A model generated the notes under the pieces. The model did not search any database, had not been told where the DNA came from, and saw only the letters and a list, made by a program, of their open reading frames with translations. Both the position numbers and the translations under genes were made by a program. A stretch of DNA of 17,401 bases from Victivallales bacterium (GTDB lineage: Bacteria; Verrucomicrobiota; Lentisphaeria; Victivallales; UBA1829), in NCBI GenBank assembly GCA_016285335.1, contig JAEEQO010000042.1, positions 1 through 17,401 on the forward strand, written 5' to 3'. Of the stretch, positions 1 through 9,754 are shown one piece after another; within the stretch, counting starts at the first letter, position 1; each line of letters begins with the position of its first letter.

Positions 1-100
1 GGATCGCGGCATGGATTCGGTTCGCGAGCCCGACGCCGAACGAGGTCTTGCCGCAGGCGGTCGGGCCCAGCAGGACGATGATGCGATGACGGTGTTCCAT
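1..100 (-). CDS. miaA: tRNA dimethylallyltransferase MiaA, N-terminal fragment
   Basis: Reading leftward from an ATG at 98-100, the first 33 codons contain LLGPTACGKT (residues 10-19), a P-loop. The flanking LLGPTA-GKT pattern near the extreme N terminus is the hallmark of MiaA, which transfers a dimethylallyl group to N6 of A37 in tRNAs reading UNN codons. The rest of the gene lies beyond the left edge, so the substrate-binding part cannot be checked. Another P-loop kinase remains possible. The gene diverges from lpxC, and the 156 bp between the two start codons must hold both promoters. Confidence 0.75.
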   Translation of the reverse strand, partial: MEHRHRIIVLLGPTACGKTSFGVGLANRIHAAI

Positions 101-152
101 GATGAAAAATCTCCGGAAATGGCGGAAAAAAGAAAAAAAACACGATTTTCTT

Positions 153-158
153 TATAAT
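153..158 (+). promoter_or_regulatory. Candidate -10 box for lpxC in the miaA-lpxC divergent region
   Basis: A perfect TATAAT lies in a strongly A/T-rich stretch (about 123-225) between the divergent miaA and lpxC starts. It is about 98 bp upstream of the lpxC ATG, which would leave a leader of roughly 90 nt. The region 16-18 bp further upstream is A-rich with no good TTGACA, so the -35 element is weak or absent. The surrounding A/T-rich DNA could equally serve the leftward miaA promoter. I see no further gene in 101-256. Confidence 0.4.
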
Positions 159-256
159 ATAGCGCAATATCGACTGGTAATCACGCGAAAAAGAGGTAAA
201 TTACAGAGAAAAATGTTTTTTTTCCGCAACCAACCCACGAGATTTTGAGAAAAACC

Positions 257-1117
257 ATGCCGAAACAGAATACCGTGAAAGGACCCGCGGTCGTCAAGGG
301 CATCGCCCTTCACACCGGAGCGCGGGCCTCCCTCCGCATCCTTCCCGCACCCCCTGAAACCGGAATCGTCTTCCGCCGCATCGACATGCCCGGCGCGCCC
401 GAAGTCCTGGCGAACGCCCGCAACGTGGTCGACGTCCGCCGCGCGACCACCATCGCGTCCCGCACGACCGGCGCGTTCGTCGTTACGGTCGAGCACATCA
501 TGGCCTCGCTGCACGCGGCCTGCGTCGACAACGCGATCATCGAAATGGACGGCCCCGAGCCGCCGATCGCCGACGGCAGCGCCATGCCGTATTTCGAGGG
601 CATCCTCGAGGCGGGGATCCAGGAACAGGACGCCGAGGCGCATTACTGGACCGCGACTGCCCCGATCGTGTTCGAGGAAGGCTCCGCGATGCTGGCGCTG
701 CTGCCCGCCGACGACCTGAGAATTTCGTTCACCACCGAGTACGGCTACAGCGGGCTCGATACGCAGTTCTTCTCCTGCCAGGTCACCACGGAGAACTTCA
801 AGAAGGAACTCGAGGGCGCCCGCACGTTCTGCCCGTACAAGGAGCTGGAACAGGTCATCGCCGCCGGACTCGCCAAAGGCGGCAGCCTCGACAACGCCAT
901 CATCCTGCACGACGGCGCGCTGATCTGCAAGGACGGCATGCGCTATCCGAACGAGCTGGTCCGCCACAAGATCATGGACATGGTCGGAGACCTCTTCCTG
1001 GTCGGCAAACGCGTCCACGCGCATGTCATGTCGGTCAAGTCCGGCCATCCGACCCACTTCAAGCTCGCCATGGCCATGCTGGACCAGGAAGCGGCCGCGA
1101 CGAAAGACGCAAAATAA
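257..1117 (+). CDS. lpxC: UDP-3-O-acyl-N-acetylglucosamine deacetylase LpxC
   Basis: LpxC is the zinc enzyme for the committed step of lipid A synthesis, removing the N-acetyl group from UDP-3-O-acyl-GlcNAc in the cytoplasm. With the ATG at 257 the protein has 286 residues, close to the usual ~300. Visible motifs are GIALHTG near residue 15, TVEH with the catalytic Glu and first zinc His (about 79-80), and VRHKxMDMVGDL carrying the His and Asp ligands (about 237 and 241). SGH follows, with the catalytic His at about 264. An in-frame TTG at 245 would add four residues but has no better ribosome site, so I prefer the ATG. The FabZ-like gene starts 12 nt downstream. In Bacteroidetes and Chlorobi these two functions are often fused in one LpxC-FabZ protein, but here they are separate. 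Confidence 0.96.
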   Translation: MPKQNTVKGPAVVKGIALHTGARASLRILPAPPETGIVFRRIDMPGAPEVLANARNVVDVRRATTIASRTTGAFVVTVEHIMASLHAACVDNAIIEMDGPEPPIADGSAMPYFEGILEAGIQEQDAEAHYWTATAPIVFEEGSAMLALLPADDLRISFTTEYGYSGLDTQFFSCQVTTENFKKELEGARTFCPYKELEQVIAAGLAKGGSLDNAIILHDGALICKDGMRYPNELVRHKIMDMVGDLFLVGKRVHAHVMSVKSGHPTHFKLAMAMLDQEAAATKDAK

Positions 1118-1129
1118 AGGAGACGATCC

Positions 1130-2053
1130 ATGAAACCCGATACCATCCTGTCCGTGCGCGACCTTCGCGCGATCCTGCCCGTCCGCCCGGACTTCCTCAT
1201 GCTCGACCGCGTCAAGATCATTGACGAAAATCACCTTGCCGGCTGGCGCAACCTCACCATCGGCGACCACTGCTTCCAGGGGCATTTCCCGGGACATCCG
1301 ATCCTGCCCGGCGTGCTTCAGGTGGAGGCCATGGCCCAGCTCGCGGAGATCGCGGTCCGGGAACGTCTCGACCCGCAGGGCGTGCTTGATATCTATGTGA
1401 AAAGTCTCCGCAACGTGAAATTCCGCCGTCCGAACACGCCCGGCGACCGCATGCTGGTCGAAGTTTCGGTCGAATCGGCCGAAAACGGCGAGGCGAAGAT
1501 CGTCGCGACCGTGAAGAACAACAGCGGCCTTACCTGCCAGGCGGACATGGTGATGGCCGTGCGCGAAAAAGTTGCCTCCCTGCCTGAACCGTCGGCGTTC
1601 GGCCCGCTTGACAAGACGGAAGCCGCGGCACTGGACGTCTCGGGCGTGATGAACATCATCCCGCACCGTTACCCGTTCCTTTACGTCGATTATGTTACGA
1701 GCCTCGAAACGACCGTGGTCACGGCGGTGAAGAACCTCGGCAGCTGCGAGCCCCCGCTCCGCACCTATTCCGACGGCTACACGGTGCTGGCGAATTCCAT
1801 CCAGTCGGAGATCATCGCCCAGTCGGGCGCGATCCTCATCCTCGGCAACGAGGCAAACCGGAACAAGCTCGCGTTCTTCATGGGCATCGACTCCGCCGAG
1901 TTCAGGGAGCCCGTCTTCCCCGGCGACCAGCTCGTCATGACGCTCGAACTTCCGGTCATCACGCGCAGGTTCGGCAAGGGGACCGGCACGCTGGCCGTGG
2001 GCGGCCGCGTGATCACCGAGCTTGCCATGACCTTCGCGCTCGTCGACAAGTAA
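1130..2053 (+). CDS. Double-hotdog FabZ-type 3-hydroxyacyl-ACP dehydratase
   Basis: This 307-residue protein is about twice the usual FabZ length and contains two FabZ-like hotdog domains in tandem. Domain 1 (about 1-147) has QGHFPGHPILPGV with the catalytic His52, and VEAMAQ with the catalytic Glu66, but its opening PVRPDFLMLDRV lacks the usual PHR. Domain 2 (about 172-306) opens with a textbook PHRYPFLYVD, but the GHFPG stretch is gone. It keeps SEIIAQSG, where Glu227 aligns with the catalytic Glu. FabZ places His and Glu of one active site on different subunits. This chain would therefore make a pseudo-dimer with one complete site (His52 plus Glu227) and one site lacking His. It likely supplies the 3-hydroxyacyl/enoyl-ACP balance for fatty acid and lipid A synthesis. 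The ATG at 1130 has an AGGAGA ribosome site. Confidence 0.88.
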   Translation: MKPDTILSVRDLRAILPVRPDFLMLDRVKIIDENHLAGWRNLTIGDHCFQGHFPGHPILPGVLQVEAMAQLAEIAVRERLDPQGVLDIYVKSLRNVKFRRPNTPGDRMLVEVSVESAENGEAKIVATVKNNSGLTCQADMVMAVREKVASLPEPSAFGPLDKTEAAALDVSGVMNIIPHRYPFLYVDYVTSLETTVVTAVKNLGSCEPPLRTYSDGYTVLANSIQSEIIAQSGAILILGNEANRNKLAFFMGIDSAEFREPVFPGDQLVMTLELPVITRRFGKGTGTLAVGGRVITELAMTFALVDK

Positions 2054-2066
2054 GTCCGGGCCTTGC

Positions 2067-2088
2067 GGCGGGAAGCATTTTCCCGTTT
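2067..2088 (+). terminator. Possible weak terminator between the dehydratase gene and cpaB
   Basis: CGGGAA at 2069-2074 pairs with TTCCCG at 2080-2085 around a 5-nt loop, and two further G-U pairs are possible outside. The hairpin is followed by TTT and later by a pyrimidine-rich run to about 2108, not a clean U-tract. It lies in the 83-nt gap between the stop at 2053 and the cpaB ATG, the largest gap between 257 and 11307. It may therefore mark the boundary between a lipid A unit and the Tad unit. Confidence 0.35.
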
Positions 2089-2136
2089 CCGTTTCCTCCC
2101 TCTCCCTCAATCAAGTTCAAACTGGAGACATAAACG

Positions 2137-2955
2137 ATGAGACAAAAGATCCTGATGCTGGCCGCGGTGTTCTTCGGCGTGCTGGCCTTCATTTTCACCT
2201 ACCAGCAGATCAAGCAGGAACGCGCCAAGATCATGAGCAGCGCGGTCCGCGTCCGCCTGATCCGGATGAAGAGCGACATGTCCGAGGGCGACAAGCTCAT
2301 GGAGACCGACATCGAAATGTTCGAGGGAATGCGCTTCGCCGAGGCCGCGGGCAGCACGCTCGAGATCCCCTGGGAGCGCAGGACCGACGTGATCGGTTCG
2401 CCCCTCCGCGCGGGGGTACGCCGCGGCGACATCCTCACCTGGCGCGATTTCAAGCAGGTCTTCACCAAGGAACGCACCGGACTGCCCGCGCAGACGCGGT
2501 CCGGCTGGCGCGCGGTCTCGATCCCGGTCAGCTCGGTCACGTCCGTCTCCGGCCTGATCCGCCCGAACAACTTCGTCGACGTGATCGGCACGTTCCATTT
2601 CCCGGACGCCCGCGGCGATTCCTCGCTCGACACGGTCACGATGACGATTCTCCAGCGCGTGAAAGTGCTGGCGACCGGGACGGACATCGGGTATGCGTCG
2701 CAGAACGGAGCCCAGAACAGCGCCGCCCCCGTGGCGCGTTCCTACAGCACCGTCACGCTCGAACTGACCCCGAAAGAGGTCGAAATGATCATTTTCGCGC
2801 AGCAGAAAGGCTCGCTGACGCTTTCCCTGCGGAGCTACGAGGACCCGAACATCACGACCGACGTGCAGAGCGTCGACTGGGCGTATCTCCAGCAGCATAT
2901 CAAGGACTACACGTCCGAACGTGAACAGCTGCTCAGGAAAACGACGGGCTACTGA
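2137..2955 (+). CDS. cpaB: Flp/Tad pilus assembly protein CpaB (RcpC family)
   Basis: This 272-residue protein has one N-terminal membrane segment (about 5-22) followed by a periplasmic SAF-type domain (about 37-110). The CpaB core follows, with SGLIRPNNFVDVIGTF (about 138-153), a TILQRVKVLATG strand (about 170-181) and VTLELTPKEVEMIIFAQQKG (about 206-225). These match the CpaB/RcpC family, which sits in the periplasm of Tad machines and is thought to stabilise the secretin. No secretin gene follows it here, although in classical tad loci cpaB is normally next to cpaC/rcpA. The ATG at 2137 has a TGGAGA ribosome site. It is the first gene of the Tad-like array. Confidence 0.9.
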   Translation: MRQKILMLAAVFFGVLAFIFTYQQIKQERAKIMSSAVRVRLIRMKSDMSEGDKLMETDIEMFEGMRFAEAAGSTLEIPWERRTDVIGSPLRAGVRRGDILTWRDFKQVFTKERTGLPAQTRSGWRAVSIPVSSVTSVSGLIRPNNFVDVIGTFHFPDARGDSSLDTVTMTILQRVKVLATGTDIGYASQNGAQNSAAPVARSYSTVTLELTPKEVEMIIFAQQKGSLTLSLRSYEDPNITTDVQSVDWAYLQQHIKDYTSEREQLLRKTTGY

Positions 2956-2976
2956 TCCGGACAAGGAGGTTTCCCT

Positions 2977-4686
<1,710 letters not shown>

Positions 4687-4687
4687 G

Positions 4688-5584
4688 ATGGATTTCATCA
4701 CGGAAAACCTCTATCTGCTCGCGTCGGTCTGCGCCGGGCTGTGCGCGCTCTTCGCCACGTTCGTGATCGTGGAGTTCACGTCGTACACCTCGGCACGCTA
4801 CCGGGAACGCTTCCTCGCCGAAGCCGCGGTCGAGCTGGACGACATCCTGCTTCAGCTGCCCGCAAGCCGCATCCTGGACCTGAGCATCGCGATCGCCGCG
4901 GTGTCGTTCTTCCTGTTCGGCGGCATGAGCTCGTTCCTGTCGAACGAGGTCAACTGGGCCCGGTCCATCCTGATCGGCACCGTTTCCGCCGTCGTCGCGT
5001 TCCTGGCTCCGCGCTTCTACCTGCGGATGCTGAAGAAACAGCGTCTGGCGAAATTCAACGAACAGCTGGAAGACGCGCTTCTTTCCATGAGCAGCGCGCT
5101 GAAGGCCGGGTTCAGCATCACGCAGGCGCTGGAGAGTGTCGCGTCGGAAAAACGCTATCCGATTTCGTTCGAGTTCACACTGCTCACGCACGAACTCCGC
5201 CTCGGCGTCCAGTTCGACACGGCGCTGCGGAAGATGGCCGACCGCCTGGAATCCCAGGACTTCGAGCTCGTGGCTGTCGCGATCATCACGGCGCGCCAGA
5301 CGGGCGGCGAACTGACAAGCGTGCTGGAAGAGCTTGCCGGCGTCATACGGGAGCGCATGCGCATCACGCAGCGCGTCCGCGCCCTCACGTCCCAAGGGCG
5401 TATGCAGGCATGGCTGATCGCCTCCGTGCCGTTCGTGCTCATGTTCGCCATGATGCACCTGGCTCCGGACCTGATGAACGACTTCTTCGGGTCGCTGGCG
5501 GGCGTTCTGGTGCTTCTGGTGGTCATCGTGCTGGTCGTCACCGGCTTCCTGTGGATCCGGAAGATCACGACGATCGACGTATAA
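4688..5584 (+). CDS. tadB: Tad inner-membrane platform protein TadB
   Basis: This 298-residue membrane protein carries a type II secretion F domain at about 123-255. It has the pattern FNEQLEDALLSMSSALKAG (about 123-141), then ITARQTGGELTSVLEELAGVI (about 200-220). Hydrophobic segments lie at about 7-29, 63-80, 92-108, 240-258 and 268-290. TadB pairs with TadC as the membrane platform driven by the CpaF-type ATPase. Its ATG overlaps the end region of the ATPase gene (TGA at 4684, ATG at 4688), with a GGGGAGG ribosome site inside the upstream coding end. Its N-terminal segment ASVCAGLCA is nearly the same as that of the following TadC. Confidence 0.92.
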   Translation: MDFITENLYLLASVCAGLCALFATFVIVEFTSYTSARYRERFLAEAAVELDDILLQLPASRILDLSIAIAAVSFFLFGGMSSFLSNEVNWARSILIGTVSAVVAFLAPRFYLRMLKKQRLAKFNEQLEDALLSMSSALKAGFSITQALESVASEKRYPISFEFTLLTHELRLGVQFDTALRKMADRLESQDFELVAVAIITARQTGGELTSVLEELAGVIRERMRITQRVRALTSQGRMQAWLIASVPFVLMFAMMHLAPDLMNDFFGSLAGVLVLLVVIVLVVTGFLWIRKITTIDV

Positions 5585-5597
5585 GGAGGACAGTTGA

Positions 5598-6476
5598 ATG
5601 GATCAGATACTCATGCTTTCCGCAAGCGTCTGCGCCGGGATCTGCGCGGCGGCGGTCGTGCTGCTGATCGCGGAAATGATCTCCGCGATCGACGTGGAAA
5701 AGGCGCAGTTCGGCGAGGACGCCCGGCACATCCCTGTGTTTTTCCGCATCTTCCTGCCGTTCACGCCGAATTTCCGGCGCCTGTGCGCCTCGGAATCCCT
5801 CTCCGGCACCATGAAGAAACTGCGCGAACAGCTCGCGATGGCGGGCTACGAGCAGGCGCTGACCGCCGAACAGTTCATGACGGTGCGGATTCTGATGGGC
5901 GCGATCGGCGTGGTCTTCACGTTCCTGTTTTTCGCGTCGAACAACGCGGCGGCCGGGCTGCTCGTCCTGGTCTGCACGGTGCTTTACCCTCAGGTCTGGC
6001 TTCGCGGCCTCGTCACGAAACGCCATTTGCAGATATTGAAAGCCCTGCCGAACGTGCTGGACCTGCTGACGCTGTCCGTCGAGGCGGGCAAGGACTTCGT
6101 GACCGCGCTCCGCGACATCCTGACCCGCCGTCCCCCGGACGAGCTCGGACTTGAACTCAGCAAGGCGCTCCACGAGATCCAGCTCGGCAAGCCGCGCCAG
6201 GCCGCCCTGAAGGAGATGTCGCAGCGCGTCCGCCAGCCGGAACTGACCAGCGTCATGAACGCGATCGTCCAGTCCGACGAGCTCGGCGTGAGCATCGGCC
6301 AGGTCCTGCGGATCCAGGCGGAACAGCTCCGGGCGAAACGGTTCGCCCGCGCGGAAAAGCTTGCGAGCGAGGCGCCCGTGAAGATCCTCTTCCCCGTGGC
6401 GCTCCTGATCTTCCCCGCCGTGTTCACCGTGGTCATCGCGCCGATGCTGATGCGCGCGCTGGAGGTGTTCAAGTGA
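5598..6476 (+). CDS. tadC: Tad inner-membrane platform protein TadC
   Basis: This 292-residue membrane protein has the TadC-type F domain. LPNVLDLLTLSVEAG (about 150-164) is followed by ELSKALHEIQLGKPRQAALKEMSQR (about 186-210). Next come AIVQSDELGVSIGQVLR (about 222-238), the RAKRFARAEKLASEAPVKILFP stretch (about 245-266) and a final membrane segment ending in VVIAPML. Other hydrophobic segments are at about 7-29, 95-112 and 118-133. Together with TadB it should form the platform for the FHA-CpaF ATPase. An AAGGAGG ribosome site lies 8 nt before the ATG. Its TGA overlaps the GTG of the next gene by 4 nt. Confidence 0.92.
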   Translation: MDQILMLSASVCAGICAAAVVLLIAEMISAIDVEKAQFGEDARHIPVFFRIFLPFTPNFRRLCASESLSGTMKKLREQLAMAGYEQALTAEQFMTVRILMGAIGVVFTFLFFASNNAAAGLLVLVCTVLYPQVWLRGLVTKRHLQILKALPNVLDLLTLSVEAGKDFVTALRDILTRRPPDELGLELSKALHEIQLGKPRQAALKEMSQRVRQPELTSVMNAIVQSDELGVSIGQVLRIQAEQLRAKRFARAEKLASEAPVKILFPVALLIFPAVFTVVIAPMLMRALEVFK

Positions 6477-6910
6477 TCCGGAACCTGACGAGACAGACCG
6501 TGCTGTCCTACCGGACCTTTCAGGCGACGTCGTACGGCGACCGCCTGCGGGGAATGATCGGACGCCCGTTCGAAGAGATCGGGATCGACGCCATGGTCTT
6601 TCCGTCCTGTTCCTCCATCCATACGTTTTTCATGACGTTTCCCATCGATGTCGTCTTCCTCGGGACGGAGAACACCGTCCTGAAAACGTACCCCGGCTGC
6701 CGCCCGTGGCGTCCGGCCGTGTGGTGCAGGGGGGCGCATTCCGTGATCGAGCTCCCCGCGGGCGCGCTGGCGCACACGGGGACCTTGCCCGGCGACAGGC
6801 TGGACCTGAACGCCGAGACCGTGCAGCCGGAGAAACGGACCAAATATACCACTCATTCAGCCGGGGAACAGAGTACGGCGTTCCCCAGCAAGGAGAATCC
6901 GACAGTATGA
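6473..6910 (+). CDS. DUF192 family protein
   Basis: This 145-residue protein matches DUF192. It has an opening RLRGMIGRPFE, a central SSIHTFFMTFPIDVVFLGTENTVL (about 48-70) and a closing SVIELPAGALAHTGTLPGDRLDL (about 90-112). The family's biochemical role is not established to my knowledge. No signal peptide is seen, whereas many DUF192 proteins have one. The last ~30 residues are polar and look like an added tail. It starts with GTG at 6473 overlapping the tadC stop (GTGA), with GGAGG at 6461-6465. It ends by overlapping the next ATG (ATGA at 6907-6910). This tight coupling argues that it serves the Tad-like machine. Confidence 0.85.
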   Translation: MIRNLTRQTVLSYRTFQATSYGDRLRGMIGRPFEEIGIDAMVFPSCSSIHTFFMTFPIDVVFLGTENTVLKTYPGCRPWRPAVWCRGAHSVIELPAGALAHTGTLPGDRLDLNAETVQPEKRTKYTTHSAGEQSTAFPSKENPTV

Positions 6911-8382
6911 AAATCATGTATCTGAACGGAACGCTGACCGGACAGACGCTGGAGCTGCCGCCGGGCGGCGCGACGATCGGCCGCGAATGCGACAACACCA
7001 TCCAGATCCCGATGGGAGGCGTTTCCCGCTACCATGCGAAGATCGAACAGGACGTCGCCGGAAACTGGCTGATCCGCGACCTCGGCAGTACCAACGGCAC
7101 GCAGGTCGACGACATGCCCGTGAACGGCGCGGCCATGCTTGCTCCCGGCTCCGTCATTACCATCGGCGATCAGCTCCTGCGCTGCATGGATTCCGCCTCC
7201 GCACAGTCTGCGGCTCCCGCCGCGCCTCCGGTCCAGCCTGCGCCTCAGCCTCAGGCCGCGACGCAGTCCCAGCCGACGTTCTTCTTCCGGCCTCAGAACG
7301 CGACGTCCAACACGCCGATCCAGGAACAGCCGAACCCCGCTCCCGTTCCTCAGACCGTTTCTCCGGCTCCGGCTCCGACCGCACCCGCTCCGTCCATCAC
7401 GGAGGCGGAGATTTCGCGCGGGCTTTTCAACAAGAAGCCCAAGTCCCAGCAGACGAACCATTCCAGAAAGTTCCTCGGCAACGCCATTTTCGCGTTCATC
7501 GTGATCCTGGCGGCCTGCTTCGGCCTCTGGATCTTCCTGAAGCTGAACGAAGCCCCGAAGACGCCCGCCGGACAGGCCCCGGTCAGGAAGAAAGTCGAAA
7601 ACCCGTTCGTCCTGTACTATGAAAAGGAATCCGTTTCCGGGAACGCCGTGTTCCGCTTCACGCTCCTGATCGAAAACGAACACATGGAGGTCACGCTCGA
7701 CGAGCCGCAGAACAAGCGCCGCTACTACGAACTCTTCAAGGAGCCGCTTCCCAAGGAGCTGATCGACAAGCTCAAGCAGCAGATCCAGGATTCCGGCTTC
7801 ATGGAACTCACGCAGGAGAAGATCGCCGGGACTTCGCAGGACAACCGCCAGCACCGCCGCATCATGGTCGGGTTCGGCAACAAGTTCTGCGACGTGAAGG
7901 TCACCAACGACGTGTCCGAAACGTTCAACCGCGTCGAGACCATCATCAACGAGACCGTGCTCGACGAGTACGACCTCGGCGTGATCTCGCAGAACGTCGA
8001 CCGCATCCTCGAGGACGCCAAGACGTTCCTGTTTGTCGCCGACGAGGCGTTCCGCAGCATCGACACCACGCCGTCCAACCTGCCGAAGGCAATCTCCAAC
8101 TACAAGCTCGCCCTGCGGCGCTACCAGCTCTTCGACGACCCGAAGCCCGCGGAATGGAAAGCCGCCCGCGACGGACTTGCGAAGGCCGAGGCCAAGCTTG
8201 AGGAGATCCATCAGGAGGGTCTGAAGAACGTCAGGCTCTTCTACGAGCTCCACGAATACGAAAAGGCAGTCGCCGAGTGCAACCGCCTGCTTGAGATCTT
8301 CCCGCCCGACAGCAAGACCTATCAGGCCATCCGGGAGAACAAGATCAAAATCGAGAAAAAAATGTCTTTGAGGAACAACTGA
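6907..8382 (+). CDS. Membrane-spanning FHA domain protein with extracytoplasmic domain
   Basis: Starting at the ATG at 6907 the protein has 491 residues. An N-terminal FHA domain (about 1-95) has the full canonical set TIGR (23-26), SRYH (40-43) and GSTNGT (60-65), so phosphothreonine binding is plausible. A linker rich in Pro, Ala and Gln (about 98-165) and a basic stretch precede one membrane segment (about 191-212). The remaining ~280 residues should face the periplasm. They contain a mixed region (about 232-345) and a helical C-terminal part (about 350-490) that looks TPR-like, for example AISNYKLALRRYQLF and YEKAVAECNRLLEIFP. I do not recognise the 232-345 domain. The gene overlaps the DUF192 gene by 4 nt with GGAG upstream. 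It may sense cytoplasmic Ser/Thr phosphorylation, but no kinase gene is in the window. Confidence 0.85.
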   Translation: MKIMYLNGTLTGQTLELPPGGATIGRECDNTIQIPMGGVSRYHAKIEQDVAGNWLIRDLGSTNGTQVDDMPVNGAAMLAPGSVITIGDQLLRCMDSASAQSAAPAAPPVQPAPQPQAATQSQPTFFFRPQNATSNTPIQEQPNPAPVPQTVSPAPAPTAPAPSITEAEISRGLFNKKPKSQQTNHSRKFLGNAIFAFIVILAACFGLWIFLKLNEAPKTPAGQAPVRKKVENPFVLYYEKESVSGNAVFRFTLLIENEHMEVTLDEPQNKRRYYELFKEPLPKELIDKLKQQIQDSGFMELTQEKIAGTSQDNRQHRRIMVGFGNKFCDVKVTNDVSETFNRVETIINETVLDEYDLGVISQNVDRILEDAKTFLFVADEAFRSIDTTPSNLPKAISNYKLALRRYQLFDDPKPAEWKAARDGLAKAEAKLEEIHQEGLKNVRLFYELHEYEKAVAECNRLLEIFPPDSKTYQAIRENKIKIEKKMSLRNN

Positions 8383-8383
8383 T

Positions 8384-9751
8384 ATGAAGAAACGCTTTTT
8401 TCTCTCCGCCGTCTGTGCCGTCTGCGCCGCCGCGCTTGCCTTCCTGCCGTCCTGCGGAAAGAAGGAGGAGCCCGGACCCGATCTCAGCGATTACGGCAGC
8501 ATGAACATCACGTCCGAGCCGTCCGGCGCGGAGATCTCCATCCTCGGCAAGTCCATCGGCGTCACGCCGCGCGTCACCAATCCCGTGCCGTCGGCCATGT
8601 ATATCGTGAAGTTCGCCCTGGACGGCTACGAGCCCGTTTGGATGCCCGTGAATGTCGTGCCGGGTCGCCAGGTCGACGTCCATGCCTCGCTCGTCCAGGA
8701 GAACGCCACGGTCATCATCAATTCCGACCCCGCCGGCGCGCATGTCCAGATGAACGGCAAGGAGCTCGGCGACACGCCCGTGATCCTGCCGGACCTGGCG
8801 CTCGGGTCCTATTCCGCCTCCGTCCAGATGGAAGGCTACACCCGCCGCGACATCTCCTGGAAGGTGCAGAACGGACGCCCGATCATGATCAATGTGCCGA
8901 TGATGAACAATATCGGCACGCTCGTCGTGAGCAGCGACCCGGAGACCGCCGAGATCGAGATCGACGGCAGAGCCTACGGCACCACGCCGTTCCAGGACTT
9001 CCTGGAGCAGGGGCAGCACAAGATCCGCCTCACGCAGACCGGGTACAAGCCGTATGAGAAGATCGTGACGGTGAAGCGCGACGAGACCACCGACGTGAGC
9101 ATCACGCTCGAGACGCTTCCCGGCTCCCTCGCGCTCGACAGCGTTCCGTCCGGCGCTTCCCTCTTCATCAACGACATCGACTACGGCACCACGCCCTACA
9201 AGCGCGAGTCCATCGAGGCCGGCGACTACACCGTCCGCCTGAGCCTGCCCGGCTACGACACCTTCGAACAGACGATCACCGTGCATCCCGGCGAGCCCAT
9301 GGACCGCACGTTCACGCTCGACGCGAACACGGGCAGCATCATCCTTTCCGTGAACCCGCCCGGCATGAACATCTACCTCGACGGCAAGTTCATCTGCCGG
9401 ACCGAAGCCGACTCCAAATCGCGCGACGTCTCCCGGCGCGTGACGCTCAAAAACCTCTCCTCCGGCGAACACACCATCACCGTGTCGAACAAGCACGCCA
9501 AGCCCGATGTGAAGAACGTCACGGTCACGGTCGGCAAGGGCAAGACCGTGCAGGTCCCCGAGATCAACGCCTGGCTTCCCGACACCACGATCGTCCTGAA
9601 GAACGGCAGCAAGTACACCGGCCGCCTGACCGACTGGTACACCGAGGACGCCGACAGGGTCATGTTCCGCCATTCCGCGGGCATCCGGGACGAGTACAAG
9701 CGGAGCGAGATCAAGGAGATCATCCCGCTGAACATCATCGACGGAGACTGA
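8384..9751 (+). CDS. Lipoprotein with five tandem PEGA domains
   Basis: The 455-residue protein opens with a lipoprotein signal, LAFLPSCGKK, whose acylated Cys would be residue 24. Five consecutive PEGA-type repeats of about 70 residues follow, at roughly 36-105, 106-175, 176-245, 246-315 and 316-395. Each has the pattern (S)xPxGAxIxIxGxxxGxTP followed by a G(S/D)YxVxxxxxGY segment. Repeat 5 departs most and carries an insertion. The final ~60 residues (TTIVLKNGSKYTGRLTDWY and on) look like a separate small beta-rich domain. PEGA repeats are small beta-sandwich modules usually found in surface-associated proteins. Placement directly after the FHA membrane protein suggests an envelope scaffold for the Tad-like machine, which is inference. 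Confidence 0.88.
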   Translation: MKKRFFLSAVCAVCAAALAFLPSCGKKEEPGPDLSDYGSMNITSEPSGAEISILGKSIGVTPRVTNPVPSAMYIVKFALDGYEPVWMPVNVVPGRQVDVHASLVQENATVIINSDPAGAHVQMNGKELGDTPVILPDLALGSYSASVQMEGYTRRDISWKVQNGRPIMINVPMMNNIGTLVVSSDPETAEIEIDGRAYGTTPFQDFLEQGQHKIRLTQTGYKPYEKIVTVKRDETTDVSITLETLPGSLALDSVPSGASLFINDIDYGTTPYKRESIEAGDYTVRLSLPGYDTFEQTITVHPGEPMDRTFTLDANTGSIILSVNPPGMNIYLDGKFICRTEADSKSRDVSRRVTLKNLSSGEHTITVSNKHAKPDVKNVTVTVGKGKTVQVPEINAWLPDTTIVLKNGSKYTGRLTDWYTEDADRVMFRHSAGIRDEYKRSEIKEIIPLNIIDGD

Positions 9752-9754
9752 TCC

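Noticed and set aside
245..256. TTG at 245 as the lpxC start
   Set aside because: It adds four residues beyond the normal LpxC N terminus, and the ATG at 257 is a better start codon with a fitting length.
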